DNA of 10,267 bases from CAYMLQ01 sp964390795 (GTDB lineage: Bacteria; Verrucomicrobiota; Kiritimatiellia; RFP12; UBA1067), in contig CAYMLQ010000209.1 of NCBI GenBank assembly GCA_964390795.1, positions 1 to 10,267 of the forward strand. Direction: 5' to 3'. Shown piece by piece: positions 1-5,506 of this stretch (within the stretch, counting starts at the first letter, position 1; each line of letters begins with the position of its first letter). The position numbers and the translations under genes were made by a program. A model generated the notes under the pieces. It did no database searches. It was given only the letters and a program-made list of their open reading frames with translations, and had not been told where the DNA came from.

Positions 1-73
1 TTATAGCCGAACGCGCCCCGCAATGCAAACGCCGCGGAAAAAAAGTCTGGGGAACTTTCCCCCCGGCTGAAGA

Positions 74-102
74 TTGACGCCCCTTCGGAAATAAGGTATT
101 TT
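74..102 (+). promoter_or_regulatory. sigma70-like promoter for the membrane protein gene
   Basis: TTGACG at 74-79 and TATTTT at 97-102 are separated by exactly 17 bases, which is close to the housekeeping -35/-10 consensus. Transcription would begin around position 109, some 19 bases before the ATG at 128. A poor ribosome binding site (GGA around 119-121) follows. This is seen by eye only; the match in both boxes and the ideal spacing make it credible. Confidence 0.55.
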
Positions 103-127
103 AACGTCAAACTGTTTTGGAAAATAG

Positions 128-1192
128 ATGCAGAATACACACAGACATAGCTCCTCGCATCGCATCGGCGGAGCGGAGGCCTCATCTCAAGAGAGACGTC
201 GAGGCGCACTGGCCATCGGGTATAGCGGCCATCCCGAAGCGGAGGCACCTCGGGCGCGCAGCCAGAGAAGCGGTCGCCACCACGCCGCGCCCTCCTCCGG
301 GAAGCAGACGGGCCTCAAGTCCGCCGCACATTGCCTGCTTTTCGCGCTCGTGGGACTGGTAACCGTTTTGACCACGGAACTTGTTTCCAAGGCCAACCAG
401 CGGCCGGCCCTGCCGGCCCTTAACCTGCTCGCGGGTTCCTTCGTGCTGGCCGCACTCGGCACAGGCGTTTATGCGCAGATCACCCAACGACGGCACTGGA
501 GCCGGCGCGTGAGACGCAGACTTCTGGTCGGGCTGCCCATTGCGGCCTGTTCGGCGGTGGCGATCATCGCCAATACCCGCGAGCAGCATGCGCCGTCCGC
601 CGCCGGACCGGAAGTGCCTCGCGCCGCTGCGCCGGCCAGGCAGGCCACGCCCGAAGACGATGCCTTGGTCAGACCCGGCTGGTATGGCGAGGTGCGCTCA
701 GACGGCGTCATCATCGTCGTCACCGCGTTCGAAACCAATACAGCCGAATCGCTGCGCTTCAACCGCGGGCTGTTCAAGCCCGTCACCTATGCCACACTGT
801 CGCTCATCAACACGGGGTGTCCGACCCCGGTTGCCCTGACCTCGTTTCAATCCGGCCTCAGCCTCGACAACGGGGAGACGGTTCAGAGTCTGTCCATATC
901 GGAACTCCTGTCGCGCGGAGCCGGACAGCGCTCCGAGGTGAGAGACCGGCTCGCCGAACCGCAAAAGGTGGCCTTCGGCGCCATGATCCCCGACATCCCC
1001 ATCTGCATGGAAGCGGACTTCTCTTGGTCACGCGTGACCGCCGTGACGGTACGGCTAGGCGCCCACGCCGTCGTGGTGCCCGGGCGCGTGATGACGGCGG
1101 AAGAAAAACAGAAGCTGATTGAAACGCCCGAGGCGAAAAAACGGCCCAGCGACACGAACACTACAGCCGAGATGTGGTTCAAGAACTTGTAA
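128..1192 (+). CDS. hypothetical membrane protein, three predicted TM segments plus soluble C-terminal domain
   Basis: I do not recognise a family for this 354-residue protein. Residues 1-65 are polar, basic and rich in His, Ser and Arg, so probably disordered. Hydrophobic segments lie at about 68-86, 97-117 and 132-149, separated by short basic loops (RRHWSRRVRRR at 121-131), which by the positive-inside rule keeps the second loop in the cytoplasm. An Ala/Pro-rich linker (about 154-176) leads to a soluble domain of about 170 residues with alternating hydrophobic stretches that look like beta strands. It has two cysteines (C231, C293) that could form a disulfide if the domain is periplasmic. 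The ATG at 128 is chosen because a good -35/-10 pair ends at 102; no later ATG precedes the first membrane segment. The Shine-Dalgarno is weak. The gene converges on the glnK1 operon and is separated from it by a long hairpin. It is probably a single-gene unit of unknown role. Confidence 0.7.
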   Translation: MQNTHRHSSSHRIGGAEASSQERRRGALAIGYSGHPEAEAPRARSQRSGRHHAAPSSGKQTGLKSAAHCLLFALVGLVTVLTTELVSKANQRPALPALNLLAGSFVLAALGTGVYAQITQRRHWSRRVRRRLLVGLPIAACSAVAIIANTREQHAPSAAGPEVPRAAAPARQATPEDDALVRPGWYGEVRSDGVIIVVTAFETNTAESLRFNRGLFKPVTYATLSLINTGCPTPVALTSFQSGLSLDNGETVQSLSISELLSRGAGQRSEVRDRLAEPQKVAFGAMIPDIPICMEADFSWSRVTAVTVRLGAHAVVVPGRVMTAEEKQKLIETPEAKKRPSDTNTTAEMWFKNL

Positions 1193-1193
1193 G

Positions 1194-1229
1194 GGCCGCC
1201 TGATTTTAGCAGCACTAAAAGGCCGCCTG
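1194..1229. repeat. short direct repeat and small palindrome beside the terminator hairpin
   Basis: The 9-mer GGCCGCCTG occurs at 1194-1202 and again at 1221-1229, where it forms the base of the terminator stem. Between the copies lies TTTTAG (1204-1209) facing CTAAAA (1215-1220). The upstream copy can in principle replace the downstream copy in pairing with CAGGCGGCC at 1256-1264. It begins two bases after the stop codon of the membrane protein gene. Confidence 0.5.
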
Positions 1230-1264
1230 TTTTGCGGGTTACTCAACCCGCAGAACAGGCGGCC
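1221..1264. terminator. 20-bp-stem hairpin between convergent genes
   Basis: Arms 1221-1240 and 1245-1264 pair over 20 bp around a 4-base loop (1241-1244). The only imperfection is position 1232 against 1253: a G-U wobble in plus-strand RNA and an A-C mismatch in minus-strand RNA. On the minus strand the stem is followed by TTTT (complement of 1217-1220), as expected for the end of the amtB1-glnK1 transcript. On the plus strand no clear U tract follows, so termination of the membrane protein transcript there is less certain. Its placement between two converging stop codons supports a shared terminator. Confidence 0.75.
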
Positions 1265-1298
1265 AGTGTGTGTATTGCTGATTCGAAAACGGACCGGC

Positions 1299-1640
1299 TT
1301 AGCCGATTGCTTTACCGCCCCGCTCGCCTGTGCGTATCCGGATCGTCTGTTCCAGATCGAGCACGAAGATCTTCCCGTCGCCGACCTGTCCGGTCTTCGC
1401 CCCACCTTCGATGGCCGCAACGGCCGCATCCGCGAAGTCGTCGTTCACGGCGATCTCCAGTTTGACTTTGCGCAACAGGCTGCCCGCCTCGGTGTGGCTG
1501 CGGTAGACCTGCGCGATGCCCTTCTGACGGCCGCGCCCCATGACATTGGACACAGTCACCAGGTGAATCTCTTTCGCTGTCAGACGGTCTAAGACCTCGT
1601 CCATGCGATCCGGTTGAATGATGGCTACAATGTATTTCAT
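1299..1640 (-). CDS. glnK: PII nitrogen regulatory protein GlnK1, lacking the uridylylation tyrosine
   Basis: This 113-residue protein has the usual length of a PII signal transducer, a trimer that senses ATP/ADP and 2-oxoglutarate. PII features visible are the start MKYIVAIIQP, GRGRQKG at 35-41 (Q39 present), Y46-R47 at the T-loop tip, K58, VGDGKIF at 86-92 (K90) and RIRTGE at 101-106 (R101, R103). In the T-loop, position 51, tyrosine in E. coli GlnB/GlnK and the site of GlnD uridylylation, is glutamate; the stretch reads YRSHTEAGSLLRK (46-58). R47, the residue that enters the AmtB pore in the E. coli GlnK-AmtB complex, is kept. The gene lies 30 bp downstream of amtB1 on the same strand, with a good ribosome binding site (GGGAG, complement of 1647-1651). 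The inferred role is effector-controlled plugging of AmtB1 when ammonium is plentiful. The family assignment is firm; the name glnK rests on the amtB linkage. Confidence 0.95.
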   Translation of the reverse strand: MKYIVAIIQPDRMDEVLDRLTAKEIHLVTVSNVMGRGRQKGIAQVYRSHTEAGSLLRKVKLEIAVNDDFADAAVAAIEGGAKTGQVGDGKIFVLDLEQTIRIRTGERGGKAIG

Positions 1641-1670
1641 GTTCAGCTCCCTTTCGTAAGATGCAACAGG

Positions 1671-3032
1671 TTAATCAAGGACAGTATACCCAGTCTCGCG
1701 ATGATCGGTCAGGTCGAGTCCGATCCGTTCATCCTGCTCAGGTGCCCGCAGACCCAACACGGCATCCACGATCTTGAGCAGCACGAAGCTCATGACACCC
1801 GAATACACGAGCGTGACCATGACGGCTTTGAACTGGATCCAAAGCAGCGCGGGGTTTCCGTAGAAAAGCCCGTTGGCGCCTGCGCTGTTCACGGCGGTCG
1901 TCGCGAACAGACCCGTGGCGAGCGCTCCCCAGATGCCGCCGATACCATGCACGCCGAACGCGTCGAGCGCGTCGTCATATCCGAGACGGGGTTTCACCAC
2001 GGTGACGAAGAAGTAGCAGATGACTCCCGCACCCACGCCGATCGCGATCGCACCGCCAGGGGTGACGAATCCTGCGGCTGGTGTGATCGCAACCAGACCC
2101 GCCACCGCGCCCGAAATGATGCCCAACACGGTGATATGCTTATTCTTCAGCAGATCCATTGCCGCCCAGGCAAAGCCCGCCGCCGCAGAAGCCACGTGGG
2201 TCGCCAAGAACGCGCTGCCCGCCAGACCGTTGGCCCCTAACGCGCTGCCCGCGTTGAAGCCGAACCAGCCGAACCACAGCAGCCCCGCACCAACCACCGC
2301 GAACGGCAGGTTGTGCGGCGGGGATAGCTTCTTCGGGTAACCCAGCCGGCGTCCCAGTACGAGCGCGCAAACCAGAGCGGCGATACCGGCGTTGATATGC
2401 ACCACCGTGCCGCCCGCGAAGTCCAGCGCGCCCATCTTACGCAGGAAGCCGCCCACGCCCCACACCCAGTGCGCCACGGGATCGTAAACGATCGTCGCCC
2501 ACAGCAGGGTGAACAGCGCGAAGGCCGCGAACTTCATCCGTTCCGCAAACGCGCCAATGATCAAGGCTGGCGTGATGATGGCGAACATCATCTGGAACAG
2601 CATGAAGACCGAGTGCGGAATCGTGCCCGCATAATCCGCGTTCGGCTCCGCGCCCACGCCCTTCAACATCGCCCAGTCCAGACTGCCGATGAACCCTTTG
2701 ATATCCGGGCCGAAGGACAAGCTGTACCCGAAGACCACCCATTGCAGCGTGATGAAACAGACCAAGAAGAAACACTGCATCAGCACGGAAAGAACGTTCT
2801 TCCTGCGAACAAGGCCTCCGTAGAAAAGCGCCAGACCAGGTATGGTCATCAGCAGCACCAGCGCCGTGCTGATCAGAACCCATGCGGTGTCGCCCGAATT
2901 CACTACGGGCGCGGCAGGAACAGCGGCCGCCGCGGCCGCCGCGACGTCCTGCGCCCATGTGTTTGTGGCGGCTGCCAGCGCGATACCCGCACATAAGCCG
3001 ACACGTCCCAGCCTGTCATAACTACCGATCAT
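1671..3032 (-). CDS. amtB: ammonium transporter AmtB1 (bacterial AmtB type)
   Basis: A 453-residue Amt/MEP/Rh channel for ammonium uptake in the inner membrane. A signal peptide (about 1-27, ending TWA before QD) matches the periplasmic N-terminus of Amt proteins. Signatures seen are GDTAWVLISTALVLLMTIPG at 47-66, the family motif DFAGGTVVHINAG at 204-216, and WFGFNAGS at 256-263. Aligned by eye to E. coli AmtB, the twin pore histidines are H212 and H362, the Phe gate is F150 and F259, the recruitment-site residues are W191 and S263, and the structural Asp160 equivalent is D204. The C-terminal tail GLRAPEQDERIGLDLTDH (427-444) is the conserved cytoplasmic segment that couples pore subunits and GlnK binding. 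The start at 3032 follows a strong ribosome binding site (GAGGAGAGG, complement of 3039-3047). It is the first gene of an amtB-glnK operon preceded by a sigma54-type promoter at 3124-3141. All key residues are present, so it should be functional. Confidence 0.96.
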   Translation of the reverse strand: MIGSYDRLGRVGLCAGIALAAATNTWAQDVAAAAAAAVPAAPVVNSGDTAWVLISTALVLLMTIPGLALFYGGLVRRKNVLSVLMQCFFLVCFITLQWVVFGYSLSFGPDIKGFIGSLDWAMLKGVGAEPNADYAGTIPHSVFMLFQMMFAIITPALIIGAFAERMKFAAFALFTLLWATIVYDPVAHWVWGVGGFLRKMGALDFAGGTVVHINAGIAALVCALVLGRRLGYPKKLSPPHNLPFAVVGAGLLWFGWFGFNAGSALGANGLAGSAFLATHVASAAAGFAWAAMDLLKNKHITVLGIISGAVAGLVAITPAAGFVTPGGAIAIGVGAGVICYFFVTVVKPRLGYDDALDAFGVHGIGGIWGALATGLFATTAVNSAGANGLFYGNPALLWIQFKAVMVTLVYSGVMSFVLLKIVDAVLGLRAPEQDERIGLDLTDHRETGYTVLD

Positions 3033-3123
3033 GTTGTACCTCTCCTCTTATGAACGCCCGCATTTAGGCGCTTTTGTTTATGGCTCACACTCGACTGCTG
3101 TTTGATCGTTCGAATATTTTAAA

Positions 3124-3141
3124 AAGCAAGTATCGGGCCAA
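3124..3141 (-). promoter_or_regulatory. sigma54 (-24/-12) promoter of amtB1-glnK1
   Basis: Read on the minus strand the sequence is TTGGCCCGATACTTGCTT, against the RpoN consensus TTGGCACG-N4-TTGCW. The invariant GG (complement of 3138-3139) and GC (complement of 3126-3127) are separated by exactly 10 bases, and only one strongly conserved base differs (A to C in the -24 box). The predicted start is near 3114, giving a leader of about 80 bases before amtB1. No comparable sigma70 pair is seen here, although a TAAAAT sequence lies just downstream. Control of ammonium transporter operons by sigma54 and NtrC is well established in proteobacteria. Confidence 0.75.
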
Positions 3142-3195
3142 CTCTTCAAAATCACCATTTCTTGGTTTTTTCAAGCAAATCTCCCTTCGAATGGC

Positions 3196-3228
3196 TGTTT
3201 CACGAATTCTAAGTTAATACGTGAAACA
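3196..3228. promoter_or_regulatory. perfect palindrome, candidate enhancer-binding-protein site
   Basis: TGTTTCACG (3196-3204) and CGTGAAACA (3220-3228) are exact reverse complements with a 15-base spacer; after one A-A mismatch the symmetry continues for three more bases inward (ATT 3206-3208 with AAT 3216-3218). Its centre (3212) is about 98 bases upstream of the predicted amtB1 start and about 240 bases upstream of the predicted amtB2 start, typical distances for activators of sigma54 promoters. It is not the classical NtrC box (GCACC-N5-GGTGC), so the binding protein is unknown. Confidence 0.55.
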
Positions 3229-3264
3229 AGTCCTCAGAGCAACATCTGACAATTTCGTACCTAT

Positions 3265-3334
3265 CGGGTCTCAGAGGAGCCCTATCTATCCGACCCGTCC
3301 CGGAAACGACATTTTTGTCAGTCCCGAATCGACA
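3265..3334. repeat. inverted and direct repeats upstream of amtB2
   Basis: CGGGTC (3265-3270) faces GACCCG (3292-3297) as a 6-bp inverted repeat. Immediately after, GTCCCGGAAACGACA (3297-3311) is nearly repeated as GTCCCGAATCGACA (3321-3334), with starts 24 bases apart. These sit roughly 120-190 bases upstream of the predicted amtB2 start. They could be operator half-sites for an activator, but short repeats of this kind also arise by chance. Confidence 0.3.
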
Positions 3335-3424
3335 CACCCGAGCCTGCAGACCCTACATAACATATTTATAATTCATTTTTATCAGGCTAGTTACGACTAT
3401 ATCTCAGGGGCTTTTTTGACAGGG

Positions 3425-3442
3425 TTGGCACCGCACATGCTT
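3425..3442 (+). promoter_or_regulatory. sigma54 (-24/-12) promoter of amtB2-glnK2
   Basis: TTGGCACCGCACATGCTT matches the RpoN consensus closely: the -24 box TTGGCAC is exact, GG (3427-3428) and GC (3439-3440) are exactly 10 bases apart, and the -12 box is TGC with a T one base earlier replaced by A. Predicted start is near 3452, about 46 bases before the amtB2 ATG. A perfect sigma70 -35 hexamer TTGACA (3416-3421) overlaps just upstream, but no good -10 lies at 16-18 bases from it; the best, TATGAA at 3442-3447, is 20 bases away. Sigma54 is the better reading. Confidence 0.75.
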
Positions 3443-3497
3443 ATGAACGCATGTCTGTTAGCGTTGGGCGAACAGAATTAACTGGGAAGGATACACA

Positions 3498-4988
3498 ATG
3501 AATGTGACACGGAAAAATCGGACAGCGGCCTTATTCGCTCTTGTCGGATTAGGTCTCGCTGCAACTGGATGGGCACAGGATGCGGCGGCACCCGCCGCGG
3601 CTGATGCCATGAAGGAAGGGATGAGCAACATGCGGATCGCGCTCGACACGGTCTGGGTGTTGGTCACCGGCATGCTGGTGTTCTGGATGAACGCCGGTTT
3701 TGCGATGGTGGAAAGCGGCCTGTGCCGCGCAAAGAACTGCGTCAACATCCTGTGCAAGAACTTCATCGTGTTCGCCTTGGCCACGCTCTCTTTCTGGGTG
3801 CTCGGCTGGGGCCTGATGTTCGGAGACGGCAACCTCTGGATCGGACTCAAAGGCCTCTTCTTCGTCACTGGCGCAGACAACTCTCCCGCGCTGGGTAGCG
3901 CGTATGCGGCGATGAACCCCTTCTCGAGCGCCACCTATGAGGGCGTCTACTCCGCCATCAACTGGACGCCGGTGCCGCTGTGGGCGAAGTTCTTCTTCCA
4001 GTTGGTCTTCGCCGGAACCGCCGCGACGATCGTCTCGGGCGCCGTGGCCGAGCGCATCAAGTTCAAGGCGTTCCTGGTGTTCAGCCTGCTGCTCGTCGGC
4101 TTCATGTACCCGGTCAGCGGACACTGGATCTGGGGCGGCGGCGTGCTGGCGGCCTCCAAGGCGGCCGAGGGCATCAACGCCTTCTTCCACAGCTTCCGCG
4201 ACTTCGCGGGCTCCACCGTCGTTCACTCCGTGGGCGGCTGGGCCGCGCTAACCGGCGCGCTGATCCTCGGGCCCCGCATCGAGAAGTTCCGCCCCAACGG
4301 CGCGATCAAGCCGGTGATGGGTCACAACATGACCAGCGTCGCGCTGGGCGTGCTGATCCTCTGGCTCGGCTGGTTCGGCTTTAACCCCGGCTCCACCATG
4401 TCGGCGGGTAACGGCTTCGCGATCTCCCACGTGCTGATCGCAACCAACATCGCGGCCGTCACCGCCACGTTGAGCGCGGCCGTCACCGCTTGGCTGCTGC
4501 TCAAGAAGCCCGACCTAAGCATGATCCTCAACGGCTGCCTCGCGGGCCTGGTCGCAGTGACCGCCCCCTGCGCGTTCGTCTCAGTCACCTCCGCTGCGAT
4601 CATCGGCCTCATCGCCGGCGTGCTGGTCGTGTTCGGCGTGCTGTTCTTCGACAAGATGCGCATCGATGATCCGGTGGGCGCGCTTTCCGTCCACTTGCTC
4701 AACGGCGTGTTCGGCACGCTGGCGGTCGGCCTGTTCTATGACAACAAGATCGCGACCGACGTGGCCGGCCTCGCGACCGGGCTCACCCGCGGCGCGCAGT
4801 TCGTTCAGCAGTTCAAGGGCGTGCTGCTGGTGGCCGTTTTCACGGTTGTTCTCTCCGCGATCTTCTGGTATGTAATCAAAGCCATCATGGGCCTGCGCGT
4901 GAGCCGCGAAGAGGAACTCGGCGGTCTGGACATCGGCGAGCACGGCAACGAGGCCTACCCGGACTTCCAGGGCTTCCTGACCAAGTAA
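3498..4988 (+). CDS. amtB: ammonium transporter AmtB2 (AMT1-like type)
   Basis: A 496-residue Amt/MEP/Rh channel that is clearly not a recent copy of AmtB1. It has a signal peptide (about 1-26, ending GWA before QD). The first core helix reads FWMNAGFAMVESGLCRAKN (62-80), and DFAGSTVVHSVGGW (235-248) is followed by GALILGPR (253-260); both resemble the AMT1 branch known from plants and many bacteria rather than E. coli AmtB. The pore histidines are H243 and H399. The Phe gate by eye is F171 and F295, and the recruitment Trp is W212. The cytoplasmic tail GLRVSREEELGGLDIGEHG (465-483) carries the conserved GlnK-coupling pattern. The start has a strong ribosome binding site (GGGAAGGA at 3484-3491). 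It is followed after 19 bp by glnK2 and preceded by a sigma54-type promoter. It should be a functional ammonium channel, probably differing in affinity or regulation from AmtB1; that difference is inference. Confidence 0.95.
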   Translation: MNVTRKNRTAALFALVGLGLAATGWAQDAAAPAAADAMKEGMSNMRIALDTVWVLVTGMLVFWMNAGFAMVESGLCRAKNCVNILCKNFIVFALATLSFWVLGWGLMFGDGNLWIGLKGLFFVTGADNSPALGSAYAAMNPFSSATYEGVYSAINWTPVPLWAKFFFQLVFAGTAATIVSGAVAERIKFKAFLVFSLLLVGFMYPVSGHWIWGGGVLAASKAAEGINAFFHSFRDFAGSTVVHSVGGWAALTGALILGPRIEKFRPNGAIKPVMGHNMTSVALGVLILWLGWFGFNPGSTMSAGNGFAISHVLIATNIAAVTATLSAAVTAWLLLKKPDLSMILNGCLAGLVAVTAPCAFVSVTSAAIIGLIAGVLVVFGVLFFDKMRIDDPVGALSVHLLNGVFGTLAVGLFYDNKIATDVAGLATGLTRGAQFVQQFKGVLLVAVFTVVLSAIFWYVIKAIMGLRVSREEELGGLDIGEHGNEAYPDFQGFLTK

Positions 4989-5007
4989 AGAAAGAGAGGA
5001 AAATCGC

Positions 5008-5349
5008 ATGAAACTGATTATTGCAGTCATTCAACCCGACAAGCTTGCCGATGTAAAAGACGCTCTGGTCGCCGCCAAAATCACGAAGATGACAGCCTCC
5101 AACGTGATCGGCTGCGGACAGCAGATGGGCTACACCGAGAGTTATCGCGGCATTCCCGCCGAGATTAACCTCTTAAAAAAGGTCGAGCTGCGCATCGCCG
5201 TAAACGAGGAGTTCGTCAAGCCGACCATCGACGCCATCATCAGGGGCGCCCGCTCGGGCAAGATCGGCGACGGCAAAATCTTCGTGGTCGACCTGCCGCA
5301 GTGCATCCGCATCCGCACCGGCGAGTCCGGCCCTGAAGCGATTGGTTGA
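5008..5349 (+). CDS. glnK: PII nitrogen regulatory protein GlnK2, lacking the uridylylation tyrosine
   Basis: A 113-residue PII protein, second in the amtB2-glnK2 operon (19-bp gap; ribosome binding site AGAGAGGA at 4993-5000). Core features are MKLIIAVIQPDKL at the start, Q39, Y46-R47-G48, K58, KIGDGKIF at 85-92 and RIRTGE at 101-106, so trimer formation, nucleotide binding and 2-oxoglutarate binding are expected. The T-loop reads YTESYRGIPAEINLLKK (42-58): position 51 is alanine instead of the modifiable tyrosine. In the segment before it, GCGQQMG (35-41), positions 38 and 40, commonly Arg and Lys, are Gln and Met. R38 is described as an ATP-phosphate contact in well-studied PII proteins, so nucleotide handling may differ. 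R47 is retained, consistent with plugging AmtB2. It differs from GlnK1 through much of the T-loop, suggesting each PII is matched to its own channel. A strong terminator follows. Confidence 0.95.
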   Translation: MKLIIAVIQPDKLADVKDALVAAKITKMTASNVIGCGQQMGYTESYRGIPAEINLLKKVELRIAVNEEFVKPTIDAIIRGARSGKIGDGKIFVVDLPQCIRIRTGESGPEAIG

Positions 5350-5387
5350 AGGAAGCGCTTTACGACAGTATAGCGTACACCGGCTCC

Positions 5388-5430
5388 TAAGCGTGTGCCG
5401 CGCACCCCGTGCGCGGCACACGCTTATTTT
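5388..5430 (+). terminator. rho-independent terminator of the amtB2-glnK2 operon
   Basis: Arms 5389-5405 and 5409-5425 are perfect complements over 17 bp (18 with the T-A pair 5388/5426), with a 3-base loop CCC. TTTT (5427-5430) follows. The stem begins 38 bases after the glnK2 stop codon and ends 15 bases before the -35 box of the next gene, which cleanly separates the two transcription units. Confidence 0.92.
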
Positions 5431-5444
5431 CGCACAGGGCACGC

Positions 5445-5473
5445 TTGACGCGCCGACGCCGAGTCTCTATCCT
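5445..5473 (+). promoter_or_regulatory. sigma70-like promoter of the MFS transporter gene
   Basis: TTGACG (5445-5450) and TATCCT (5468-5473) are separated by 17 bases. The predicted start is near 5480, about 27 bases before the ATG at 5507. It lies directly after the preceding terminator, where a new promoter is required. TTGACG is the same -35 variant as at position 74. Confidence 0.6.
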
Positions 5474-5506
5474 TCCCCCCACTCACGCCCGCAAGAAAGA
5501 CCCGAC

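Larger units (their letters stand above)
3033..3497. other. divergent regulatory region between the two amtB-glnK operons
   Basis: A 465-bp non-coding stretch, clearly more AT-rich than the flanking genes. Working from left to right it holds the leader and ribosome binding site of amtB1, a minus-strand -24/-12 element (3124-3141), a long palindrome (3196-3228), a weaker inverted repeat (3265-3297) and a direct repeat (3297-3334). An AT-rich tract around 3357-3382 could bend, and a plus-strand -24/-12 element lies at 3425-3442. An 86-codon open frame crossing it (3221-3481) has no recognisable protein features and overlaps the promoter elements, so I treat the region as regulatory DNA. Confidence 0.8.

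Noticed and set aside
41..64. Small hairpin GGGGA/TCCCC (49-53, 58-62) with a run of A on its left, resembling a minus-strand terminator
   Set aside because: The stem is only 5-6 bp, the T run on the minus strand is four bases away from it, and no minus-strand gene lies to its right.
3142..3424. Search for classical NtrC boxes (GCACC-N5-GGTGC) and an IHF site
   Set aside because: No NtrC-like box was found by eye; TATCAGGCTAGTT near 3380 resembles an IHF site but is out of register by one base, so neither is annotated.
3221..3481. 86-codon open frame in the amtB1-amtB2 intergenic region
   Set aside because: It begins in the palindrome, runs through the predicted amtB2 promoter, lacks a ribosome binding site and shows no protein-like pattern.
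5342..5506. Upstream extension of the MFS frame from a TTG at 5342
   Set aside because: The extension reads through the glnK2 stop region, the terminator hairpin and the promoter; the ATG at 5507 starts just before the first membrane helix.
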